A DNA stretch of 12,672 bases from Chloroflexota bacterium (GTDB taxonomy: Bacteria; Chloroflexota; Anaerolineae; Promineifilales; Promineifilaceae): NCBI GenBank assembly GCA_008501785.1, contig QQUD01000861.1:1-12672 (forward strand), read 5' to 3'. Below, one piece after another: positions 1-6,225 of the stretch (positions within the stretch are counted from its first letter, which is position 1; every line of letters begins with the position of its first letter). The notes beneath the pieces were generated by a model. The model searched no databases and had not been told where the DNA came from. It was given only the letters and a program-made list of their open reading frames with translations. Made by a program: the position numbers and the translations under genes.

Positions 1-363
1 AAGTGGAAAGCACATGGGGGGAGATGGTGCTAGCGGGCTTTCAATAGGCGGGAACACGACTACAATGTAGTAATCAAATGGCATATCTGGGAATGTAAAG
101 CTGCCATTGGCTGGATTTGCAGTTGTTTCTTTAAAAAACATTTCTTGTTCTGGTTCCGTGCTGTCCAATTTAAGTAAGGCAACTGTTGTGTTGATAGGTA
201 CGGCAGCGCCCTCTGGTGACTGCACTGTTCCAGTAATCGTGCCAATTTCACCCACAGCAGCAACTGTAGACGATTGTAGATGGTTAAAAAGAAAGAATGC
301 GGACAAAATAGTGATAGTAGCGAGGCACAGATAAACGAATAGACGGCGGATACTACGAAACAT
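1..363 (-). CDS. Exported protein with carboxypeptidase-regulatory-like domain (N-terminal part, runs off window)
   Basis: An open frame of 121 codons starts at ATG 363 and reaches base 1 without a stop, so the C-terminus lies outside the window. Residues 1-7 carry three Arg (MFRSIRR), residues 8-26 are a hydrophobic stretch, and a Thr-Val-Ala-Ala segment at 33-36 could be a cleavage site; together they read as a signal peptide or membrane anchor. From about residue 40 the sequence (IGTITGTVQSPEGAAVP, later GSFTFPDMPFDYYIVVV) has the pattern of a transthyretin-like carboxypeptidase regulatory beta-sandwich: G-x-V-x-x-P-x-G-x-x-V-P, then G-x-F-x-F and a Tyr-rich strand. These domains usually occur in surface or cell-wall proteins. 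The start is supported by an AAGGGAG ribosome binding site 9 bases upstream. Overall function is unknown because most of the protein is missing. Confidence 0.75.
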   Translation of the reverse strand, partial: MFRSIRRLFVYLCLATITILSAFFLFNHLQSSTVAAVGEIGTITGTVQSPEGAAVPINTTVALLKLDSTEPEQEMFFKETTANPANGSFTFPDMPFDYYIVVVFPPIESPLAPSPPMCFPL

Positions 364-477
364 GTGATTGGCTCCCTTAGGTTTTCGGCTCCCGAAGTTG
401 TGGTGGAATGTAAAGGTTTTGAATTCGGAATGCAAGCGGTTTAGGTTTGTTTATTCTAGGAAATATAAAATATTTTT

Positions 478-506
478 TATATAGTGCGTCAGTACTTAAA
501 TTTCAA
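478..506 (-). promoter_or_regulatory. Candidate sigma-70 promoter for the exported-protein gene
   Basis: On the minus strand TTGAAA (506-501) is followed after 17 bases by TATATA (483-478) in very AT-rich DNA. This would give a leader of about 105 bases before ATG 363. The leader holds a direct repeat GGGAGCC (393-387 and 376-370); the proximal copy overlaps the ribosome binding site. The 353-base gap 364-716 holds this promoter and the divergent one at 607-635, and I see nothing else in it. Assigned by pattern only. Confidence 0.35.
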
Positions 507-606
507 GTTTTTCATTTACAAAGAAACCATTTGTGTCAGAGCAATATTGTGAAGATGTTGGCAAAGAATGTAATTTGGATGGAGAGTTTGTCTACTTGAA
601 ATTTTA

Positions 607-635
607 TTGACACTAGTGCTTAATAATGCTACATT
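607..635 (+). promoter_or_regulatory. Sigma-70 promoter with extended -10 for the truncated membrane-protein gene
   Basis: A perfect TTGACA (607-612) is followed after 17 bases by TACATT (630-635), which is preceded by TGC, an extended -10 (TGn). Transcription would start near 642, about 75 bases before ATG 717. The match is among the best promoter matches in the window, so the partly degraded gene downstream may still be transcribed. Confidence 0.5.
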
Positions 636-716
636 TTGAACAAGTTATTGTTTCGTATTGGCCAAGTGTCGTAATTCATTCCAAAACAGCAGGTAAGTAC
701 AAAGGGAGCATATATT

Positions 717-1202
717 ATGCCAGATGTCCCTATAAATTCTCCTTTAGGTTATGTTGGTGTTGTGTTACTCTTATTTGGTTTCTTTCTTATTTTAGCTGGT
801 TCTGGAATTGTAAAAATCGAAAAAATCACTGTATCGCAAGGTGCAAAAACGTGGGGTTTTGGGGGATTTATGGTAATAGTTGGTGTTATTTTTCTATTAC
901 CTGAAATATTGGGGAAAATCTCAAACTCCATGGAAGTTCCTGCAATACCTGAAACGACACCTACGTCGACTAATATATCCTCGCCAATTACAGAGGTTGT
1001 AGAAGTTGTTTCAACTGAGACATTTACGCCGCAACCTGCAAACACCCCATTACCAACAAGTACAAGAATTCCCTTTCCTGCTACAGCTTCAATAACGTTT
1101 CCTCAGAATGGCGCTTTTGTCGATCAAAGTATTTATGTAAAGGGTGATATCTCCTACCTCGGAGCGGATGAGCGAGCATTCTTAATAGTAGAATCAGCAT
1201 GA
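717..1202 (+). CDS. Two-TM protein with Pro/Thr-rich linker, C-terminal domain cut short
   Basis: 161 residues. Two membrane segments lie at about residues 10-34 (GYVGVVLLLFGFFLILAG) and 45-66 (WGFGGFMVIVGVIFLLPEI). A low-complexity linker rich in Thr, Pro and Ser follows at about 78-122, and then a beta-rich stretch (SITFPQNGAFVDQSIYVKGD, ending FLIVESA) that looks like the first strands of an Ig-like module of the P-x-x-G-x-x-V type. Such modules normally run 80-100 residues; here only about 38 are present before TGA. AAGGGAG 8 bases upstream supports the ATG. Directly after the stop another frame carries the tail of a GH3 glycosidase, so I read this gene as truncated by the same event that created that fusion. 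Function is unknown; probably a membrane-anchored extracytoplasmic protein. Confidence 0.55.
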   Translation: MPDVPINSPLGYVGVVLLLFGFFLILAGSGIVKIEKITVSQGAKTWGFGGFMVIVGVIFLLPEILGKISNSMEVPAIPETTPTSTNISSPITEVVEVVSTETFTPQPANTPLPTSTRIPFPATASITFPQNGAFVDQSIYVKGDISYLGADERAFLIVESA

Positions 1203-1506
1203 TTCGGCTGCGAGTGTAGTTGAGGTGCAAACAGTTGCTATTGCGCAGGCAACCAATGTTGATGCCGTTATTGTTATCACCTGGGACGCTTATTTAAGGG
1301 CAATGCAATATGATGACCACTCTCAGGAGTCTATGCTTAGAGAATTGGTACCTGTAGCTTCCAAAATGGTTACAGTAATTGGCAACAGCCCGTATGATGG
1401 GCTACGAATCCCCGATATTTCCCCCCAAATTATCACGTATGGCGATACACCCGGCCAAGTATTAGGTGTGTTGAATGCTATCGTGCCTGATTGTGTATCT
1501 AATTGA
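1192..1506 (+). pseudogene. C-terminal remnant of a GH3 beta-N-acetylhexosaminidase
   Basis: The frame opens after TAG 1189-1191 and stops at TGA 1504-1506. The first possible start is GTG 1225, with no convincing ribosome binding site. The reading (VDAVIVITWDAY, then VASKMVTVIGNSPYDGL, then IITYGDTPGQVLGVLNAI) matches the C-terminal alpha/beta domain of GH3 N-acetylhexosaminidases (NagZ-like with C-terminal domain): a V-V-V-T-x-x-A strand, S/N-PYD, and Y-x-x-T-P near the end. The roughly 330-residue TIM barrel with the catalytic Asp and His is absent, so this cannot be an active enzyme. The fragment overlaps the end of the preceding gene by a few bases in a +1 frame, as expected from a deletion that joined two genes. 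Identification rests on motif recall and is moderate. Confidence 0.5.
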
Positions 1507-1581
1507 ATGCCATATGAGGATGGATGTCGTTGTTTAATTGACCTTATACCAATCGTCGATTAATATTTTAAGGTAGAGAAA

Positions 1582-1610
1582 TTGAGCATTTTCTAGTGGT
1601 TGACTTTAAT
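1582..1610 (+). promoter_or_regulatory. Candidate promoter of the hydroxyproline dehydratase operon
   Basis: TTGAGC (1582-1587), 17 bases, TTTAAT (1605-1610), giving a leader of about 40 bases to TTG 1658. A second candidate lies upstream: TTGACC (1538-1543), 17 bases, TAATAT (1561-1566). Both are pattern matches only. No operator could be identified. Confidence 0.35.
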
Positions 1611-1657
1611 GTTATTTTAGGTTAACTACTGGTAAATGCTTTTTCGAAGAGGATCAT

Positions 1658-2563
1658 TTGGCAACTGGCATTGTTTTCGACATCAAGCGATTTTCTATTC
1701 ATGATGGACCTGGCATTCGCACGACTATCTTCCTTAAAGGGTGTCCGCTGCGCTGTTGGTGGTGTCATAATCCCGAGAGCCAAGACCCCAAACCGGAGAT
1801 GATGCTGCGCGAGAATCGATGCATTGCGTGTCAAGCCTGTATCGATGATTGTCCACAGGGGGCGATATCGGTGAATGGCGATATTGTCATCACCGACCGC
1901 GAGTTATGCATTCGCTGTGGTGCGTGTGCAGATGCTTGTTACGCGGAAGCGCGGGAACTGATTGGTCGTGAAATGTCGGTTGCTGACGTGATGACTGTCA
2001 TTGAGCGTGACGTTAGTTTTTATGATGAGTCGGGTGGTGGGGTTACGTTTTCTGGTGGGGAACCGCTGTTGCAACGGGATTTTGTGCTGGAATTGTTGAA
2101 AACTTGCCAGGAGCGAGAGATTAAAACGGCCGTTGACACCTCTGGCGCTGTTTCTTGGCAAACGTTGGACCGCGTGCGGGAGTATGTCGATTTGTTTCTC
2201 TATGATCTGAAGGTGATGGATGATGGGAGGCATCGGGAAGTTACGGCCGTTTCCAACCACCTCATCTTGCAAAATCTACAACGCCTCTCTAATCTGGATC
2301 ACGCCATAATTCTGCGTGTAGCTATTGTCCCAGGCATCAATGACGATGCCGACAATATTCGACAAACAGGCGAGCTTGCAGCCAGCTTGCCTCATTTACA
2401 ACAAGTTTCGATTTTACCTTATCATGCGGGGGCGGTAGACAAATACGGCCGTTTACACAAACCATACCACCTCATCCACACCCAACCCCCATCCGACGCC
2501 CGCATGAATGAAATTGCCAACACGCTCACCGCGTTTGGCCTAAACGTAAAAATTGGAGGATAG
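1658..2563 (+). CDS. Glycyl radical enzyme activase (radical SAM, HypD-activating enzyme)
   Basis: 301 residues. It reductively cleaves S-adenosylmethionine and abstracts hydrogen from the conserved Gly of its partner dehydratase, encoded 42 bases downstream. The radical SAM cluster motif is C29-x3-C33-x2-C36 ([13 protein letters not shown]), followed by a ferredoxin-like insert with two C-x2-C-x2-C-x3-C sets (C55, C58, C61, C65 and C84, C87, C90, C94), typical of activases for dehydratase-type glycyl radical enzymes and absent from short pyruvate formate-lyase activases. SGGEP at 132-136, then VDTSG, YDLKVMD, VPGIND and LPYH are the usual SAM-binding and barrel motifs. The start is TTG at 1658 with GAGGA about 4 bases upstream; no in-frame ATG exists between the upstream stop (1607-1609) and it. 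Three ACGGCCGT palindromes (2126, 2243, 2445) lie inside. Family is certain; specificity for HypD is inferred from the operon. Confidence 0.93.
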   Translation: MATGIVFDIKRFSIHDGPGIRTTIFLKGCPLRCWWCHNPESQDPKPEMMLRENRCIACQACIDDCPQGAISVNGDIVITDRELCIRCGACADACYAEARELIGREMSVADVMTVIERDVSFYDESGGGVTFSGGEPLLQRDFVLELLKTCQEREIKTAVDTSGAVSWQTLDRVREYVDLFLYDLKVMDDGRHREVTAVSNHLILQNLQRLSNLDHAIILRVAIVPGINDDADNIRQTGELAASLPHLQQVSILPYHAGAVDKYGRLHKPYHLIHTQPPSDARMNEIANTLTAFGLNVKIGG

Positions 2564-2605
2564 CTAATAGCTAAAAGCTACCAGCTCTCTCAGGAGGATA
2601 ATTAA

Positions 2606-4972
2606 ATGGGAATGAGTCAGCGAGTTGAATGCTTACGACAGCAAAGTTTAGATGCTGTGCCAACCATTTCAACCGAACGTGCTGAATTGATGACAGCTTT
2701 TTACAAAAAAGAGTTAGGCATGGTCTCGCCAGCAGTGAAGCGAGCCATGGCTTTTCAATATTTATTAGAGCATAAAACGATTTACATTGGGGAAGGTGAG
2801 TTGATTATTGGGGAAAAGGGACTGGCACCCAAATCTACCCCGACTTTCCCTGAACTTTGTTGCCATACACCCCAAGATTTAGAAATTCTCAATTCACGCG
2901 AAAAAATCCCGTTTGCTGTTACTGCCGAAACTGCCCAAACATACGACGAGACGATTATTCCTTTTTGGCGCGGCAAGTCGATGCGTGAACTGATTTTGCG
3001 TGAAATGACAGATGAGTGGCAGGCGGCTTATGAAGCGGGTGTTTTTACTGAGTTCATGGAACAGCGTTCACCAGGGCATACCGTGCTAGACGACAAAATT
3101 TACCACAAAGGTATGCTTGATTTTCAAGCAGATATTCAAAACAGCCTGGCAACTCTCGATTTTCTCAACGATCCAGACGCATATGCCAAACAAGAGCAGT
3201 TGAAAGCGATGCAAATCACTGCTCAGGCGCTGATTCGTTTTGGGGAACGACATGCAGAGGAAGTGCGGCGACAGGCTGCCTTGGCTCGTGATCCCAAACG
3301 TAAGTCCGAACTAGAGCACTTGGCTAAGGTTTGCGAACGGGTTCCCGCACACAAACCCCGTACTTTTTGGGAAGCGCTGCAATATTACTGGTTTGTGCAT
3401 GTGGGTGTGACGATTGAGTTGAATCCGTGGGATGCGTTTAATCCGGGGCGATTGGACCAACATTTGTACCCGTTTTATCGGCAGGAGATGGCAGCAGGTA
3501 CGCTGACGCGAGCGCAAGCTGAGGAATTGCTGCAATGTTTTTGGATTAAGTTTAACAATCAGCCAGCGCCACCCAAAGTGGGCGTGACTGCAGCGGAGAG
3601 CAGTACTTACACAGATTTTGCTCAAATCAACACGGGGGGCGTCAAGTCAGATGGTTCAGATGCTGTGAACGAAGTGACTTATTTGCTGCTTGATGTGATT
3701 GAAGAGATGCGCCTGCTGCAGCCTAGTTCGTCGGTGCAGTTGAGCAAGAAAAACCCGGACCGATTTATGAAACGGGCGGCGAAAATTATTCGGACTGGTT
3801 TTGGTCAGCCGTCGATTTTTAATACGGATGTTGTCGTTCAAGAAATGATACGGCAGGGTAAAACGTTGGTGGATGCACGCAACGGAGGCACAAGTGGTTG
3901 TGTAGAAACGGGTGCATTTGGCAAGGAAAACTACAGTTTGACCGGCTACTTCAACATGCCGAAGGTGTTAGAAATTACGCTGCACAATGGGGTTGACCCA
4001 CGCACGGGCAGCAAAATTGGACTGGAAACAGGCGATCCGGCGCAGTTTAATTCGTTTGACGACTTTTTTGATGCGTATCGACGACAGTTGCATCACTTTA
4101 TTGATATCAAGATACGCGGGAATCATGTGATTGAGCGGCTGTATGCCACCTACATTCCGGTGCCATTTTTGTCTCTATTGATTGATGATTGCATTGCGCA
4201 GGGCAAGGATTATCACGATGGCGGAGCGCGGTACAACACGACTTACATTCAAGGTGTGGGGCTGGGGTCGATGACGGATGCGGTAACGGCCGTTAAATAC
4301 CACATCTTCGATAAGCAAACGATCAGCATGGCCGAATTGCTGACCGCAGTAAATGCCAACTTCAAAGGTCACGAACGCACGCGCCTCATGCTGGTGAATA
4401 AAACACCCAAGTTTGGCAATGACGACGATTATGCGGATGATGTGATGCGGGAGCTGTTTGAGGTGTATTTTGAGGCAGTAGACGGCCGTTCCAATACCAA
4501 AGGCGGCACCTACCGCATCAACCTGCTGCCAACGACCGTTCATGTTTATTTTGGTTCGGTGATTGGGGCGCTGCCAGACGGCCGTTTTGCCCAAAAGCCG
4601 CTCTCCGAAGGCATCTCACCTGTGCAGGGAGCTGACCGGCATGGACCCACCGCCGTCATCAACTCGGCTGCCAAGATGGATCACACGCGCACTGGCGGCA
4701 CACTGCTCAATCAAAAATTCACGCCACAGCTTTTGAAGGATGACGATGGCCTCAACAAAATGGTGCAGCTTGTCCGCACCTACTTCAAACTCGACGGGCA
4801 TCACATCCAGTTCAATGTGATTGATGTGGACACGCTGCGGGCTGCGCAGAAAAACCCTGAAGCGTATCGCGATCTGATTGTGCGTGTTGCCGGTTACAGC
4901 GACTACTTTTGTGATTTAGGGGAAGCGTTGCAGAACGAGATTATTGAGCGAACAGAGCATCAGTCGTTTTGA
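2606..4972 (+). CDS. hypD: trans-4-hydroxy-L-proline dehydratase (glycyl radical enzyme)
   Basis: 788 residues, against about 789 for the Clostridioides difficile enzyme as I recall it. It anaerobically dehydrates trans-4-hydroxy-L-proline to pyrroline-5-carboxylate using a Gly/Cys radical pair. Seen here: glycyl radical loop RVAGYSD with G763; thiyl Cys and base in GTSGCVETG, C432 and E434. With a constant offset of -2, the positions I remember as the HypD active site are all conserved: F150, H158, D276, S332, D337, F338, Y448 and T643 (known enzyme: F152, H160, D278, S334, D339, F340, Y450, T645). This pattern separates it from pyruvate formate-lyase, choline lyase and glycerol dehydratase. 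AGGAGGA 7 bases upstream gives a strong start. It is cotranscribed with the activase. Three ACGGCCGT palindromes (4286, 4482, 4578) lie near the 3' end, where base composition switches from G- to C-rich. No P5C reductase or hydroxyproline transporter is nearby. The symbol is shared with an unrelated hydrogenase-maturation protein. Confidence 0.92.
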   Translation: MGMSQRVECLRQQSLDAVPTISTERAELMTAFYKKELGMVSPAVKRAMAFQYLLEHKTIYIGEGELIIGEKGLAPKSTPTFPELCCHTPQDLEILNSREKIPFAVTAETAQTYDETIIPFWRGKSMRELILREMTDEWQAAYEAGVFTEFMEQRSPGHTVLDDKIYHKGMLDFQADIQNSLATLDFLNDPDAYAKQEQLKAMQITAQALIRFGERHAEEVRRQAALARDPKRKSELEHLAKVCERVPAHKPRTFWEALQYYWFVHVGVTIELNPWDAFNPGRLDQHLYPFYRQEMAAGTLTRAQAEELLQCFWIKFNNQPAPPKVGVTAAESSTYTDFAQINTGGVKSDGSDAVNEVTYLLLDVIEEMRLLQPSSSVQLSKKNPDRFMKRAAKIIRTGFGQPSIFNTDVVVQEMIRQGKTLVDARNGGTSGCVETGAFGKENYSLTGYFNMPKVLEITLHNGVDPRTGSKIGLETGDPAQFNSFDDFFDAYRRQLHHFIDIKIRGNHVIERLYATYIPVPFLSLLIDDCIAQGKDYHDGGARYNTTYIQGVGLGSMTDAVTAVKYHIFDKQTISMAELLTAVNANFKGHERTRLMLVNKTPKFGNDDDYADDVMRELFEVYFEAVDGRSNTKGGTYRINLLPTTVHVYFGSVIGALPDGRFAQKPLSEGISPVQGADRHGPTAVINSAAKMDHTRTGGTLLNQKFTPQLLKDDDGLNKMVQLVRTYFKLDGHHIQFNVIDVDTLRAAQKNPEAYRDLIVRVAGYSDYFCDLGEALQNEIIERTEHQSF

Positions 4973-4984
4973 GATGAAGAGTGT

Positions 4985-5102
4985 CACAGAGTCACGCAGA
5001 GAATTCACAGAGTTTCACAGAGAGGGAAAAAAGAGAAGGAGGAATTAATTTCTCTCTCCTCTTCCCTCTGTGAAACTCCGTGCTTCTCTGTGTAACTCTG
5101 TG
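4985..5102. terminator. Long inverted repeat of CACAGAG/CTCTGTG units between convergent genes
   Basis: Two imperfectly complementary arms of about 55-60 bases meet at an AATTAATT centre (5043-5050). The left arm has CACAGAG-like units starting at 4985, 4994 (CGCAGAG), 5006 and 5016. The right arm has CTCTGTG-like units at 5066, 5076 (CTCCGTG), 5086 and 5096, exactly 10 bases apart. It fills the gap between the end of hypD and the end of the convergent lipoprotein gene, so it probably acts as a bidirectional terminator. No long T tract follows, so termination is inferred from position and pairing potential. It also resembles a dispersed intergenic repeat rather than a simple terminator. Confidence 0.6.
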
Positions 5103-5120
5103 TTCCTCTTAACTAGAAAA

Positions 5121-5921
5121 TTAAACCTTTACAACAAACACTTGCATAATCCCTTCGGAGATGGCGACGCCTTGGAGGGTGTAGCCTGCGGGGAGGTTGT
5201 TGGAGAGGCTGCCAAGGGTGCCGTTGAGGGTGGCGGCGGTGCCGTTGAGGATGAAGGTGGGGATGTTGGTGCTGCCGACGCTGGCGCTAGTGATGTTGAA
5301 TTGTAAACGGCCGTTTTCTACGACCGGCTGCATTGTCACCGTCACTTCACCCAAATTCGGCTCGCTCATTGTACCGGTGAGAATCATGGTTCCACTCGTG
5401 AATTGGACTGATGGATTTTGCAGCGTGGGTGTGCTGCCGTCATTTGCTTGTGCAGTCAGCATGGCTTGCGTCATTTCTGCGTCAGAGGTGGTGATGGCGT
5501 AGCTGTTGTTGCCGGTGACTTGAACGGCCGTTAACCGCTCTGCAATAAAAGGTGTGAAATCTGGCAGTTCAATCGCACGCATCGCTTTTTCTGCCTCAAC
5601 GATAATGTCTACAGCCTGATCAATCAAAACATCCGTTGGGTTTGGATTGGCCGGATTGCCATCAATTGCTTGTGAAGTCGCCATCGCCGCTGCTGGTCCT
5701 TCATCAGAAATTGGTACAAAGGGAACTCGTGTGCCAGAAGCAACGTCTGCCGCCGCCGTGGCCGCTGCAGACGCTTGGTTTGCCATTGCATTGGCTTGTT
5801 CATCCAAAGTTGGCCCAGATGCGGGAAGTTCAACACGATTAAATCCACCCCGACAGGAAACGGCAATCAATAAATAAATACCAATGATGCCAATATAAAT
5901 TAATATGTGCTGTGGTTTCAT
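5121..5921 (-). CDS. Lipoprotein with DUF2993/LmeA-like domain
   Basis: 266 residues from ATG 5921, chosen over an ATG 51 bases upstream because the signal peptide starts here (MKPQHILIYIGIIGIYLLIA) and AGGAG lies 10 bases before it. The hydrophobic core ends in AVSC, a plausible lipobox with Cys 23 as lipidated residue. Residues about 30-95 are Ala/Thr/Pro-rich linker. The C-terminal half (about 130-266) alternates short strands: SGTMILTGTM, VTVTMQPVVENGRLQFNITS, and a final VAISEGIMQVFV. This resembles the DUF2993/LmeA fold, a tubular lipid-binding domain; I know of no confirmed function for such lipoproteins in this kind of bacterium. The gene converges on hypD and diverges from 6226-8013. 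Two ACGGCCGT palindromes (5307, 5524) lie inside and keep the same top-strand skew polarity although the gene is on the minus strand. Confidence 0.75.
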   Translation of the reverse strand: MKPQHILIYIGIIGIYLLIAVSCRGGFNRVELPASGPTLDEQANAMANQASAAATAAADVASGTRVPFVPISDEGPAAAMATSQAIDGNPANPNPTDVLIDQAVDIIVEAEKAMRAIELPDFTPFIAERLTAVQVTGNNSYAITTSDAEMTQAMLTAQANDGSTPTLQNPSVQFTSGTMILTGTMSEPNLGEVTVTMQPVVENGRLQFNITSASVGSTNIPTFILNGTAATLNGTLGSLSNNLPAGYTLQGVAISEGIMQVFVVKV

Positions 5922-6150
5922 AATTGGTGTACTCCTAATGAATGGTTGTATGATAATCAACTTGTGCAGCACGAGGAGCGAAGATTGCGTGAAAAGTTTG
6001 TGAGGATTAAAGGACCTTGAGGGTTTGTTCGTAAATCAGTTTGGTTAATTGATTTATTGGTGTATTGATTTGTATATTGAAGCCTACTGATATGCGAATT
6101 TACTACTATACAAATATACTAATAACATCGGTTCGTGGGACAGTTGTCGC

Positions 6151-6179
6151 TTGACCGTGGTTTTAACCTCGTGTAGCAT
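6151..6179 (+). promoter_or_regulatory. Candidate promoter for the metallopeptidase-like surface protein gene
   Basis: TTGACC (6151-6156), 17 bases, TAGCAT (6174-6179); transcription would start near 6186, about 40 bases before ATG 6226. The divergent gap 5922-6225 (304 bases) also contains an AT-rich stretch at about 6040-6125 that could hold the promoter of the minus-strand lipoprotein, but no clear -35/-10 pair could be assigned there. Confidence 0.4.
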
Positions 6180-6225
6180 TCACATATTCTAATGAATTTA
6201 GAATTTGTCTAATTGGATAAGATAT

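Noticed and set aside
364..420. Riboswitch in the leader with two GGGAGCC copies
   Set aside because: No known riboswitch consensus could be fitted; the proximal copy is simply the ribosome binding site.
1225..1506. Independent small gene starting at GTG 1225
   Set aside because: Homology-like sequence extends upstream of the GTG and the catalytic domain is missing, so a remnant is more likely.
2606..4972. Pyruvate formate-lyase, choline TMA-lyase or B12-independent glycerol dehydratase
   Set aside because: A single active-site Cys followed by V-E (GCVETG), as opposed to the Cys-Cys pair of pyruvate formate-lyase, together with the HypD-specific residues, favours hydroxyproline dehydratase.
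4985..5102. CRISPR array
   Set aside because: Units are 7 bases at about 10-base spacing and inverted around a centre; no repeats of 24-40 bases with unique spacers.
5921..5972. Upstream ATG for the lipoprotein
   Set aside because: It would place 17 residues before the signal peptide; ATG 5921 has the Shine-Dalgarno and a normal lipoprotein N-terminus.
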